This document shows, piece by piece, positions 48,664-59,293 of a stretch of 64,000 nt of DNA. Within the stretch, counting starts at the first letter, position 1, and each line of letters starts with the position of its first letter. This DNA is from Psoroptes ovis. Taxonomy: Eukaryota; Arthropoda; Arachnida; Sarcoptiformes; Psoroptidae. A program made the translations under genes and the position numbers. The stretch covers positions 808,501-872,500 of the forward strand of contig PQWQ01000007.1 of assembly GCA_002943765.1 (NCBI GenBank). Direction: 5' to 3'. Under the pieces are notes generated by a model, which saw nothing but the letters and a program-made list of their open reading frames with translations, was not told the DNA's origin and did no database searches.

Positions 48664-49640
48664 ATGAACGCATTTGATTCATTTATTTCATCTTTGGATC
48701 GTCGTTTGTAAGTTTTAGAAAAATTCAAATTAATTACAAGGTTATTAATCCAAAATTAATCTCATTTTACAGGGAACCAAGAGTTCAAACGCATCTTCGA
48801 AATGTTTATTCAACATTGGCAATGTCAGTGTTGTCAGCGGCGATCGGTGGTTATGTTCATCTCTATTCTAATCTTTCCAATTATATTGTAAGTATTTTGT
48901 ATTTTTTCTAAAGATAGGTTGAGATTTCATCATTGACTTGTATTTGGTTACAGGGTGGATTATTAAATTTCATCATAATGACTGGCTTATTGATTGCATT
49001 ATATTCAACACCTGATAATGGAAAAAATCAATCCACACGTATGAATTATTTGTTGGGCTTCACATTTTTCTCTGGTTTTGGTTTAGGTCCATTATTAGAA
49101 TATACATTATATCTTAATCCAAGCATATTACCAACATCATTGATGGCAACAGCAATAATATTTGCTTGTTTCACAATATCATCAATCTATGGTGATCGTC
49201 GTAAAACATTATTTTATGGTGGAATATTATTCTCTGGATTATCATTGCTAGCATACATGTCATTGATTAATTTCTTCTTTAGATCAGAGTTATTGTATAA
49301 GGTAATTATCTTTTAGACTCTCTCATATTTCATATTTATTGACGTGTCATCTCATTTTCACTTTAATTAGGCTCATGTATACATTGCATTTGCAATAATG
49401 TGCGGTTTTGTCATCTATGATACTGCGTTTATCATTGAAAAACGTCTTGCTGGCGATACTGATTATATTGGGTAAGTTTCCTTGTTCTATTATTCAAGAT
49501 CATGATTTTTTTTATATATTTCCTTTTTTACCAGACACTCGATTTTATTGTTCATGGATATGATCAGTATATTCCGCCATTTGCTGGTATTGCTTTCAGA
49601 AAAAGAACGTAATGATCGCCGTAAACGTAATCGTAATTGA
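48664..49640 (+). CDS. TMBIM6: Bax inhibitor 1 (TMBIM6)
   Basis: Five exons: 48664-48707, 48773-48887, 48954-49301, 49371-49471, 49535-49640. They total 714 nt and 237 aa, the same length as human TMBIM6. All introns are GT-AG and 63-69 bp. The family is a six-to-seven-span ER membrane protein that acts as a pH-sensitive calcium leak and suppresses cell death. Visible features: an N-terminal region (MNAFDSFISSLDRRLEPRVQ), hydrophobic segments beginning LAMSVLSAAIGGYVH, the GPLLEYTLYLNPSILPTSLMATAIIFACF signature, GDRR loop, FVIYDTAFIIEKR, and DMISIFRHLLVLLSEKE with a basic C-terminal tail (NDRRKRNRN). AATAAA signals lie near 49868 and 49884. Confidence 0.96.
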
Positions 49641-50536
49641 TGATGTGTCACGATAGATGAAAAGATTTGATTAAATCACAATCATTCAACAACTTGATAC
49701 ACTTGATCATCATATAAAATGTACAAAAAAAAAACACTTTAACAGAATCAAATTTCAATGATTGATTAGATTTTCCAAAACATAAAAAACATATATCCAG
49801 AGAAATACACAGAAATATTACATATTATTGATATTCCACAAATTTTGTTTATTACATAATTAACATCGAATAAATTATGTTATGAATAAATATTGATTAA
49901 TTGATTAAATTCTTGATTATTTTGATTTAAATAATTTGATTTAAAATTCATAATTTAAATGAATTTAAAAATTTTTGGAAATTTAAAAAATAAAGTAAAC
50001 AAACCACTATCAGTAGCAGTGGCATAGCAAACAGTTGCCCTGAATTTTGTGGTAGTAGCATTGATTTTAGATGCGTTTTGTGCACAGCTGTTGTGTACTT
50101 GTACACAACAACAATAAAAAAAAATATAAATAAACATTCTTCATACGCCAGCTTTTTGATTTTCATTCAAAAAAAAAAAAAAAAAAAATTTGTATTTGTG
50201 TACATTGGTTTTTGTATACAAAAAGCATTTAATAATTTCTGCTGATTGAAAAGATATACATATGTGTTGTGTATGCAGTGTGTGTGCTTGTATGTATTGT
50301 ATGTGTACACATTGTTAAAGCTAACACATTAACACATTGGTTAAATAAAAAATAAAAAAAAACTACGAGTTATTGTTTTGATTTTGTAAAAAGAAAAAAA
50401 AAATTTAAATCAATTTTATTTTTTCCAATTGCGATCATCGATATCGCAAGTTTTTTTTTCGATTTTTTATTTCCATTTTAAATAAATATCCATCAATTCT
50501 TACCTTGGTGTTCTTGTGTGTTTCAATTTAAAAATA
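49641..50536. other. intergenic region TMBIM6/HAPSTR1
   Basis: TMBIM6 3' UTR signals are followed by a paired motif block (GTAGCAGT 50013-50020, GGTAGTAGCAT 50051-50061). A perfect hairpin GTTGTGTAC-TT-GTACACAAC lies at 50090-50109, and a poly-A run near 50169-50187. No gene seen. The right part should be the HAPSTR1 promoter and 5' UTR. Confidence 0.5.
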
Positions 50537-51851
50537 ATGGATACAATCCATAATAATAATCACAATAATGGTAGCCAAAGTAATAATAATAATGATAATT
50601 CGAATAATAATAATGCTGCAACGATAATGAATAATAATAAATTTTCTTCATATGAACAAAATTGTATCAATTATATTGAATCAATAGTGCCGGCCAATTT
50701 AATTTTGGATAAAAATAATACGATCGATTCAGATTGTAATAATTATCATCGTGATATTGATGATGATATTGACGATATTCGTGATGATGATAATGATGAT
50801 GCTGATATAGATGATGATGATGATGAAGATAATGATAATAATAATGATAATGATGATGACGATGAAGAACGATTAAATTATGAACGTAAATTATGGAATT
50901 ATTTTCAAAGTTCGGCTATGGCTATTGCTCAATTATATTCAAGAGGTTTGTTGTTTATTTTATATTTAATTGTATTCATATTTGTAATTGATTCATTCTC
51001 CATGAATTTAGACAATTTATTAACGGCGAATAATGTATGGAATACATTTCAACAAGCATCGACCAGTGTTACATGTTTGTATAAAGAAAGTAGTGATTAT
51101 CATCGTAAAAATTATGATCGTTATCGTAAAATTGGTTATCATAAACGAACAAAAGAATTATTAAATTGGCTAAAGAAAAGAAAAAATACCATTAAACGTG
51201 AAGATTTATTAACATTTTTATGTGGCTACGGTTATGGTCAACATCAACAACAACATAATTTTATTAATAATAATAACAATAATCATCGTAATACATTACA
51301 TTCACCTTACTCTTCGTTACATCATCGATCGAATCGATCCAATAATAATAATAATAGTAATAGTTTTCGATCATATAGATCACCGAATACCAATAATATT
51401 ATGAATCGTTTAGATTTAGCAACAAAATTGACATTATCATCAAATGATTTAGATAATAATAATAATAACAACAGTAACAATGATGATAATAATAATATTG
51501 AACCAAATTTAGAAACATTCAAAGAAGCATTAAGTAAGTGTTGAATCATTTTTAATGCATATTCTCTTTAAATCTAACGAAATTATCACCCTTTTAAAAC
51601 CAATAGATGTACGAAGCAATAATAATAATAATAATCAATTATCACCAACATCAACAATAACAAATCAAACCTTACAACAACAGCATCAGCAACAACAACA
51701 AAAACGTAATAATTTACATGAATTTGTTGATCAACAATTTAAGCGTCATAGTAGTAATGACTTGTCATCACGTAAACGAACATCATCAATGGATATTTGT
51801 ATGATGGATTCGACTGGATTCAACAACAATAAACGTACAAAGTTTTATTGA
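50537..51851 (+). CDS. HAPSTR1: HAPSTR1 / C16orf72-like stress-response regulator
   Basis: Three exons: 50537-50945 (an in-frame Met also at 50516), 51012-51533, 51607-51851, giving 391 aa (398 from 50516). The vertebrate protein binds the HUWE1 ubiquitin ligase and tunes stress responses. Matching blocks: KLWNYFQSSAMAIAQLYSR; VWNTFQQASTSVTCLYKES; KIGYHKRTKELLNWLKKR; IKREDLLTFLCG; LETFKEAL; and the C-terminal RKRTSS ... NKRTKFY. Asn and Asp runs pad the conserved parts. Intron 1 (50946-51011) is 66 nt without stop codons, so a naive translation gives a false hydrophobic segment after residue ~136. Removing it restores the family spacing between the two FQ motifs. Intron 2 (51534-51606) is GT-AG. 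Confidence 0.82.
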
Positions 51852-52436
51852 AATTCTTCTTTTCTCAAAATAATTAAGCAACAACGACCTCCTTTAACAC
51901 CATTTGAGTACAAAGTAAAATAATGAAAATGATGATTCCATTTACTGAATACGAATATACTGATACTGATAATACACTAATGAATAATTAGCTTCAAATT
52001 ACCTGTAATTTGATCTATTTTTTTCAATTTCAGACTCAATTATCATATAAACAAATGTGTATAGAGAATAATTGATTAATTAATTCATAATTGATTAAAT
52101 ATTTTCTTCGAAAATCTTCCAAAAAAATTTTTTTTTTTCAAATACAAAATTTGCCATAGAAAAATGAATTTATGGTCTTTCACATACATATTTATGAATG
52201 AAAACAAAACAACAACAAAATCAAACATTATTGAATCATCATCAGCCAATTAGCAAAGATTTTTTTTTTGTTTTTGCAGACTCAAAATCAATGAAAAACT
52301 CAATGATTAATGATCACTAATAGTTGAAATGAATGAATGAATATTTTAAATAATTTGAATAAATATATTTGTTTATATATGAATATGATGAGTACAATTA
52401 ATTTTTATTTATTTTTTTCTCTCTTCAAATGATCAT
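51852..52436. other. tail-to-tail region HAPSTR1/integrin alpha
   Basis: 3' UTRs of the two convergent genes. AT-rich, with GAATGAAT and poly-T runs. TTTATT words near 52404-52411 could be the minus-strand poly(A) signal for the integrin. No coding frame is supported. Confidence 0.5.
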
Positions 52437-55400
52437 CTATGAAATTGAACCAATTTGTTTAATTTCTTGACGTCGCGTTTGATTATCATTATCGTTCATC
52501 ATTGTCGGTAACATCATTGTTGTTTCACCTTGAGGCATCGATGATGATGATGATGCATTATTGATTGAACCCATATTCATCATTGATTGACGTTCTTTTT
52601 TTAATTCTTCAAATTTTTTTCGTTTAAAAAATCCATATTTGATCAATATACATGTGGTTAATATGATAATTACTATGCCTAGACCAGCACTACCGAATAT
52701 GATTAAATTTTGATAACGATCATTTTCATAATTTTGTTGTTTTACAAACGTAAACAATGGTTTAATATTGTCGAATAATTTATTTTTTTCGAAAAATATC
52801 GAATCATTGGTGAACATCTGAAATGATGTTTCCAATATGACTTCATTATATTTGATCAATGATGATGATTTTATACGTGACGATATAAACAATAATGTAA
52901 TGTCAAAATTTTTCAATCGAAAACCAAAATCAAAATGATTCAATTTACATTGATATTTAGTACAACCATTTGGATTATCTGAACAGGACATTTTCAATGT
53001 TCCATTCACCAAATCAATACGAACAGATTTTTCCGAGCCTTGTTTGATTTTATTACAACGATATTGAAATGGTTGTTCCATTTCGATCATCCATGGTACA
53101 TCTAATTGTAAATAAATTGAATCAATATTACTTGCACCAGATTTTTCAATTACAATCGATACGGGAAACAATACATGTGGTATGAAATTTGAAAAATTAT
53201 AATAATTTTCCATTTGCATGCGCATTATAAAGTCAATCTCTTTTTTGATCGTAATATTTTTCTGATAAATTAATTGACTTTCATCATCAATTTCACTGCT
53301 TGTTTTAAGCTCAAAATTCCAATAAATATATCTGGATTGTAATGATTGTGCATCGAATCTTAGTATGAATTTTTCTTTTTGTTTTGTTATCATCAATTTA
53401 TTAACATCACAACGATAATGATTTTCAGCCTCGATCAAATGACAACGTGAAAAATCTGAACTTGGCATCAAATTCAATAATACTGGTTCAATACGTATGA
53501 TCATTTGTGTATTGATCGATGATTCACCATGATTTGTTATCAAAGCATTCACATCGAATGTATTGTATTGTCCTTCAATAATCATTTCTTGAACGATTCT
53601 AGGGCCATATTTTACATCAGTATCGAGTATTAATTTTGATTTACAAATTTGTTGTGCACAACCATATTCAAAGCCAATCTGAAATCAAATTGAAGCGAAG
53701 TTATTCATTGAACTAAACTCAAATGTCACAAACCTCTTGATAAGCAGAGAATGTATTGGCAACTGGACAATTTGAACAAAATTTCTTCATCGATGGCTGT
53801 TGATGTAGTAGCTCGATTGATAATTTCAATTCAATTGGTGTTATTATATCGAAAATATCTTCTTTATTTTTCAAATTGAATTGTATTGATTGACTGTTAT
53901 TTGAACAATAATGTTTGGATTTTGTCCGTATTGTTTGATTATGAAATTTTTGTTTTACTCTATCTTCTTTCAAATCAAGATTACGATCTGTTACAGCGAT
54001 TTGAATCAAAAATGATAATTCATTCTGATCAAATTTAAAACGATTCGATGATAAATCAATACAATATTTCACAAGAAAACATGTCGATTGATGTTGTTGA
54101 TGATTACAATGTTGTGTTTGAGTAAAATTGATACCGCTTGGTTCGAATAACATCAGACCTTTGATTTCAATTATTGGATATGAACGTAAAACAAATGATC
54201 GATGAAGAGTTCCGATGACTAAATCATTATAACCATTTGAATCGAAATCATTTTCTGTCCATAAATTGAAACCGAAGCCAAATTGATGTTGTTGTAGTCT
54301 TAAATTCTCTGGTGCAATTCTCTGCGAAAAACGAATTGATTAATTCTCCGAAATTAAACAAACAAATGACTAACCTTATAATTGTCCATATCAAGACCAC
54401 GCCATGTTCCATAATAAATATAAATGGCTCCAATATTTGATTTATCAAAGTTTTGTTCAAAAGGTGCACTGATTATAACCTCTGAGAAATTGAAAATTAT
54501 TATGATTTATCTCGATCACTATTAAGCTAACTCACCCATAAATCGATCATGATTAAGATCAATGGATGCAATATTTGATCCAAATTTACCACCCGATAAT
54601 TTACTTGGTGAATTGATAATTTGTTCATTATGTAAACGACTATTACCATCATTGATAATGCTTTGTTTCAGATTTGTATACAAATAAACACGACCAATTT
54701 CACGTCGTTTTGAATTTATCGAGAATAATGGTGCACCAACAAGCAATTCCATTTGTAAATCACCATCAATATCGACAACATGCATTGTTGAACCATAAAA
54801 TTCAGACATTGTATCATTTTTACTCATTAATGTAAGCAATATTTGTTGACTATTAATATCGATGAATTCAATTTTACCTTTGAAATTTGAATATTTTGGT
54901 GTCGATACTAATAATAAATAATATGCATCATCAATAGGATAATAATCAACATCAAAACCTGTATAAGTATTTGTGGTCGTTTTACGATATTCATTTAATT
55001 TGATTTTATCCAACGATAATTGATCAGAAAATCGGCAAACAGTACCGGAGAAATCTTTGAAACCAGGTAAACCAAATAATAATTCATTATTATTTTCATT
55101 ATAAGCAATCGAAAAACCGAATAAATTATGTGATTCATATGGACGATTCGAACGAACTAATTGTTCACGTAAATATTTAAATATCAATTGCTGTCTATTC
55201 GGTTGTTGGCGATCCATTATGAAACAAATTCCTTCAGGTGTATCATCCGGACCGACCCAATTCGGTGCACAAATGATGATCATTTTTTTCGTAAGCTGCA
55301 TTGTCATGCCGAACAATGATTTATTAGATTGTTTGTATTGTAAATTTGATCCATAAATTTCAGCTAAATCAATATTTTGATGGTTAGAATTATTAAGAAA

Positions 55401-55831
55401 GTTGAATTAATTAATTATCAATTATAAATACCATTATCATCAATGAAAATACGATCACAACGTGATTTTTTATTCAAATCATTCGCATTATTATCGACTA
55501 TGATAGGACAAACAAACACGGCACCAGTTATAACGCTGCTATCTTTATAATATTCTTGTAGATTAGGTGTACCCATTAGTAGAAGAAAATTCCGTTGTTT
55601 CAAATTTTCAATTGCAATCAATGAACTAAACAATGGTATATTATTATCATCATGTATTCGTTGTGTTGGTTGTTGTTGATTCACTGGATCAATGATGATT
55701 GGAAATGTTGTATCCACATTGAATTGTATTGAATTTAAATCATTATCATTGTTGGTGCTGGTGAATTGACAAATTATCGAGGATATTTGTGTCAATTGTA
55801 AAATGCAAAATATTCTTATGTCGACCATCAT
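52437..55831 (-). CDS. integrin alpha subunit, exon 3 frame disturbed
   Basis: Five exons, high to low: 55432-55831, 54536-55363, 54373-54481, 53734-54319 or -54321, 52437-53678. The signal peptide MMVDIRIFCILQLTQISSIICQF is followed by FG-GAP beta-propeller repeats with DxDxD-like loops (VDIDGDLQMELLVGAPLF, DLNHDRFMGEVIISAPF, NDFDSNGYNDLVIG), thigh/calf beta domains, a transmembrane helix (AGLGIVIIILTTCILIKY) and the hallmark GFFKR. No I domain. Integrin alpha pairs with beta for matrix adhesion; which arthropod PS class this is cannot be told. In exon 3 a TATATAT stretch has 2 nt more than the family reading requires (around 54418-54424). The downstream frame is only regained if exon 4 starts at 54319, the second of two tandem AG acceptors, giving 1054 aa with about 15 altered residues. 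Confidence 0.9.
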
Positions 55832-56249
55832 TTTACCCTAATTCGATCTACTTGAATGAATCAACAAGTAAAACAATAAAAAAAATGTACACGAATCATT
55901 GAGCTGAAACTTTTGAAAAAAATATCAGTGAAATTTCCTCCATCTTCTTCGAATATCATAACACATAATATAATTGCATCCTGTCGATGATAACTGTTGA
56001 CTGTTTTACTGTCTATGTTGACTGTTGTTGTTGATGATCAATAATAATGAAAAATAATCATAAACATTTTCAATTGAGCAGCAGTTCAATGACAATTTTT
56101 TTTTTTGTTTGATTTAACCAGAAATTAAACAAAAACAATTGAATTCAATTGAATTGGCTAATATTTAAAATAGAATTTGTTGGAATTTTTTCATTTTACA
56201 AATATAAATGGACGAAATCAATGACTTGAAATGTTTTCTGACTTGAATT
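55832..56249. other. divergent promoter region integrin alpha/SLC35A-like
   Basis: About 420 bp between the two start codons (55831 and 56250), head to head. It should hold both core promoters. AT-rich with no TATA box, GC island or known motif that I could defend. Confidence 0.5.
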
Positions 56250-57266
56250 ATGTCAAAATTATTCAAAACTCATTGGCATCGTACATTTTTCATCACTTAT
56301 ATTCTGCTGTATGTACAACAAAGTTATTTGATTAAATTCGTTACCATTTCAAATGATAAAGACTTGAATACTGTGCTAATAATGACCACGCTAATTATAA
56401 TGATGACTGAATCATTGAAATTGATCTTGGCGATTTCAATATATTTTAAACAAAATTTTGATAATGATTCCAATTCAATATTGAAAATATTCATTTCAGA
56501 ATTATTTACAAATGGCAAATTATTCATTTTATCATCAATACCATCATTATTTTATTTGATTGTAAATAATTTACAATTAATCAATATGTTTTATTATGAT
56601 CCATTACAATATACCATTCTTGTACAATTACGTTTATTACTGATTGGTTTAATGTATCAATTTATATTTAGATTCAAATTAAACCTGAAACAATGGTCAT
56701 CATTGATATTGCTAACCATTGGTTGTATTCTAAAACAATTTGATCGACATGATTTTAGAAATAATGGATTTATTTTCGCATTTTCTTTAAATAATAATTT
56801 CATATTGATCCTCATTCAATTATTACTATCATCTATTGCCAGTGTTTTCAATGAATATTTATTCAAAAATTCAAATTTCAAACATGTAAATTTAATGATA
56901 CAAAATGTTTACAATTATTTCCTATCGATAATATTCAATTTATCATATTTATACATATTATCTTTGATATTCAATGTAAATATTGATGATCAAATAATTC
57001 AATTTGAAAATCTATGGAATATTTGGCTGATATTAATGATCATTAATAATTCCATTTGTGGAATTTCAGCAAGTATATTTTTGTTTGAATTCAATTCAAT
57101 TATGAAAATTATTTCAAATGGTTTACATTTAATTTTGATTACATTCATCTCATATTTTCTATTGAATTTACAAATTAATAATATAACAATATTATCTATT
57201 ATCATCATAGTAATATCGATATATTTATATGCAAAAAATCCAATAAATACAAAAATTTTCAACTAA
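56250..57266 (+). CDS. SLC35A-like nucleotide-sugar transporter
   Basis: Single exon, 338 aa, about ten hydrophobic segments and a short basic N-terminus (MSKLFKTHWHRTFF). Family-like features: an N-terminal QQS segment, the SSIPSLFYLIVNNLQLINMFYYDPLQYTILVQLRLL block (SLC35A: P-x-L-Y-x-x-x-N-N ... D-P), a SIASVFNEYLFKN block matching the SLC35A G/S-x-A-x-V-x-x-E motif, and a helix-rich end. Members exchange UDP-sugars or CMP-sialic acid for nucleotide monophosphate across the Golgi or ER membrane. The substrate cannot be predicted. It is very Ile/Leu/Phe/Asn-rich, in line with local AT bias. An intronless frame is plausible here, though a missed 5' exon is possible. An E2F-like TTTGGCGCCAA follows the stop by 17 bp. 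Confidence 0.7.
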   Translation: MSKLFKTHWHRTFFITYILLYVQQSYLIKFVTISNDKDLNTVLIMTTLIIMMTESLKLILAISIYFKQNFDNDSNSILKIFISELFTNGKLFILSSIPSLFYLIVNNLQLINMFYYDPLQYTILVQLRLLLIGLMYQFIFRFKLNLKQWSSLILLTIGCILKQFDRHDFRNNGFIFAFSLNNNFILILIQLLLSSIASVFNEYLFKNSNFKHVNLMIQNVYNYFLSIIFNLSYLYILSLIFNVNIDDQIIQFENLWNIWLILMIINNSICGISASIFLFEFNSIMKIISNGLHLILITFISYFLLNLQINNITILSIIIIVISIYLYAKNPINTKIFN

Positions 57267-57282
57267 GACAAAAGAAAAAAAA

Positions 57283-57293
57283 TTTGGCGCCAA
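57283..57293. promoter_or_regulatory. palindromic E2F-like site
   Basis: TTTGGCGCCAA, containing the perfect palindrome TTGGCGCCAA, matches the E2F core TTTSSCGC on both strands. It stands out in AT-rich DNA just downstream of the transporter stop codon. Function is inferred. Confidence 0.4.
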
Positions 57294-57656
57294 TAAAAAA
57301 TTTTAAATTTTTGTTTGTGTTTTTTTTTTGGTTACACCTTTTATGAATTACAATAGAATGTAATAGCAAAGTATTGTAGTAGCAGCAAGTAGACTGTGGT
57401 AGCAGTCGTATGCAAAGAGTTGATCAAATTTTGAAAAAATTCAAAGGTAGTAGCATAGAAATGTGTTGAATTTGCTCAAAAAATAGCCATTTTTCAGTGT
57501 GTAGTGTAATAGAATTTTTTTGTTGTTTTCGATGTTTATTTTGAGTAAAAAAACACAAAAGTGAAAATGTTTTCATTCGATTTTCGCCTTTTTATTCGAA
57601 ATCAAATGCGGCGCAGACCTCCTTCGACACCACCCAGCCACACTGTATAATCGGGC

Positions 57657-57667
57657 GCCGCCATTTT
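57657..57667 (-). promoter_or_regulatory. YY1/Pho-like site
   Basis: On the minus strand AAAATGGCGGC fits the YY1 consensus AANATGGCGGC. Such sites usually sit at or just after transcription starts, so this could mark the Sp-gene promoter. It lies within a short GC-richer patch (57605-57665). Confidence 0.45.
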
Positions 57668-59293
57668 ATTTTTATTTCAGTGATTTTCATGCACAAATAT
57701 CAAAATCATATGAAAACAAAACGGTTTTTTCTCATCCATCCATCCATCCATTCATCACTGGCAACAATAAACACACAGTGGGTTGATATATCAATGAATG
57801 TTTAAAAGTAAAAATATTAAAAAAAAGAATCGACAAGAAAAAATCGCCAAATTTCGGCGGTAACCAGCTAAAACCTCCCTTTGACCATTAAATTCAAATC
57901 ATCGTGAATTTTTCTTTTTTTTTCGTAAAGAAAATTGAAGAAATCCCAAAGAATCGATTCAAAGATAAGCAAAAAATAAGAATCAATTCTTGCAATAAAT
58001 ATACATTCAGTAATATATATGAATGTGTGAACATTCAAAGTTTTATTGAAATTGGCTCGAATTTCAAAGAATAATAGAATAAATTTTCCAAATCCCAAAA
58101 AACCATTAGCCACATTTTGATGTGTTTTATTTGAAAATATTAAAGTGACCAGCCTTGACGGTGATCATCTTCCACCATCATCGCCATCATCATCATCATC
58201 ATTATTGATATTGATTCACAATATATCATCAACCACGTCCCATTTAAGCCGAGGCCAGAGGCGAATTCAGGTGGAGTTTCCTGTGTGTTGGTCTGTGTCT
58301 TTGTATATATTTTTATATTTAATTTAATTTGGTTTGTGTTTGGTGGCCGCGGCGGTAGCAGCAGTAAACAGCTGCTGCAACAAAAACAGCAGTGGTGGTG
58401 TTTTTTTTTGTTATTTTGGCCATTGCTGTTATTGTTGTTTGTATATTTTTCTCATCACATTGCATGGTGGTTGTATGTGAATTGCATTGTGTGTGTGTGT
58501 GTGTGTGCGTGCTGTATGTATGTATGGATGGTGTGTGATCGCCCCAAAAAGTCGTTATGTTTTTTCTTCATTTTATATTTTTATTTTAATGGTGAATCCC
58601 ATCTCATAACAAAAAACAAAACCAAAAAAAACATCCATCCTTGTAGGTGTGTGTGCGTTGGTTATTTTATTCGGTTTTTTTATTTCAAATTTTAATCTAT
58701 TCAATATATTTATTCACAGAATTCAAGATTAAAAAAAAATGAATAAGTAAAATAAACAGCCTGTAGAATTTTACTTTACTCTGTATCAACGACCTAGAAA
58801 AATTTCCAAATTTTATATTGCTAAATGGTACAAAATCAAGATTCAACAACAACAACACCTTCAAACTTTTGGTTCATGATTCATTAATTGAAATTCATTC
58901 ATTGTCAAAAAATTGTGGACGAAGAAAAAAAAACCGCGATTCTTTTCAATTTTTTCCTCATTTAGTGGCCACCTCCTATAAGGTTTACCACCGACGCCTT
59001 CTTCTTTTTCCTCCTTGTCTCCTGTTACATTTTAATTGTCTCTATCTTGTTTTGGATCACCGATACATCCTATTTTTGGCGTGTCCCGTATTCATTTAAT
59101 TTTATCTAATTTAATTGATCAATCATCGAATCAAATGGTGGTCATTTAACTCGATCATCAAGATTTAGAAAAAAAACCCGCGAATTTCAAATATTATTTA
59201 TATTTTATTTATATTTGTTGCATAATTTGGTATTAAACAAAATCAGTCAAATTGGCGCGACGTGTGAAATCAAAGAATAACAATACGACTACT

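Larger units (their letters stand above)
57267..59293. other. intergenic region and likely 5' UTR of the Sp-type gene
   Basis: No coding gene supported. The region is unusually rich in promoter-like motifs: TTTGGCGCCAA (57283-57293), GTAGCAGT (57399-57406), GGTAGTAGCAT (57446-57456), GCCGCCATTTT (57657-57667), a GC-rich CCGCGGCGGTAGCAGCAGT block (about 58343-58363), a TG run (58489-58508) and ATTGGCGCG (59251-59259), 35 bp before the Sp start. Upstream noncoding exons of the Sp gene are likely. Confidence 0.5.

Noticed and set aside
54248..54469. 73-codon minus frame in the integrin gene
   Set aside because: It crosses an intron and is not in the integrin frame; the propeller wording lies in the other frame.
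58145..59099. Three plus-strand frames of 60-136 codons before the Sp gene
   Set aside because: They run through TG and poly-T tracts with no recognisable domain. The area is better explained as 5' UTR or promoter.
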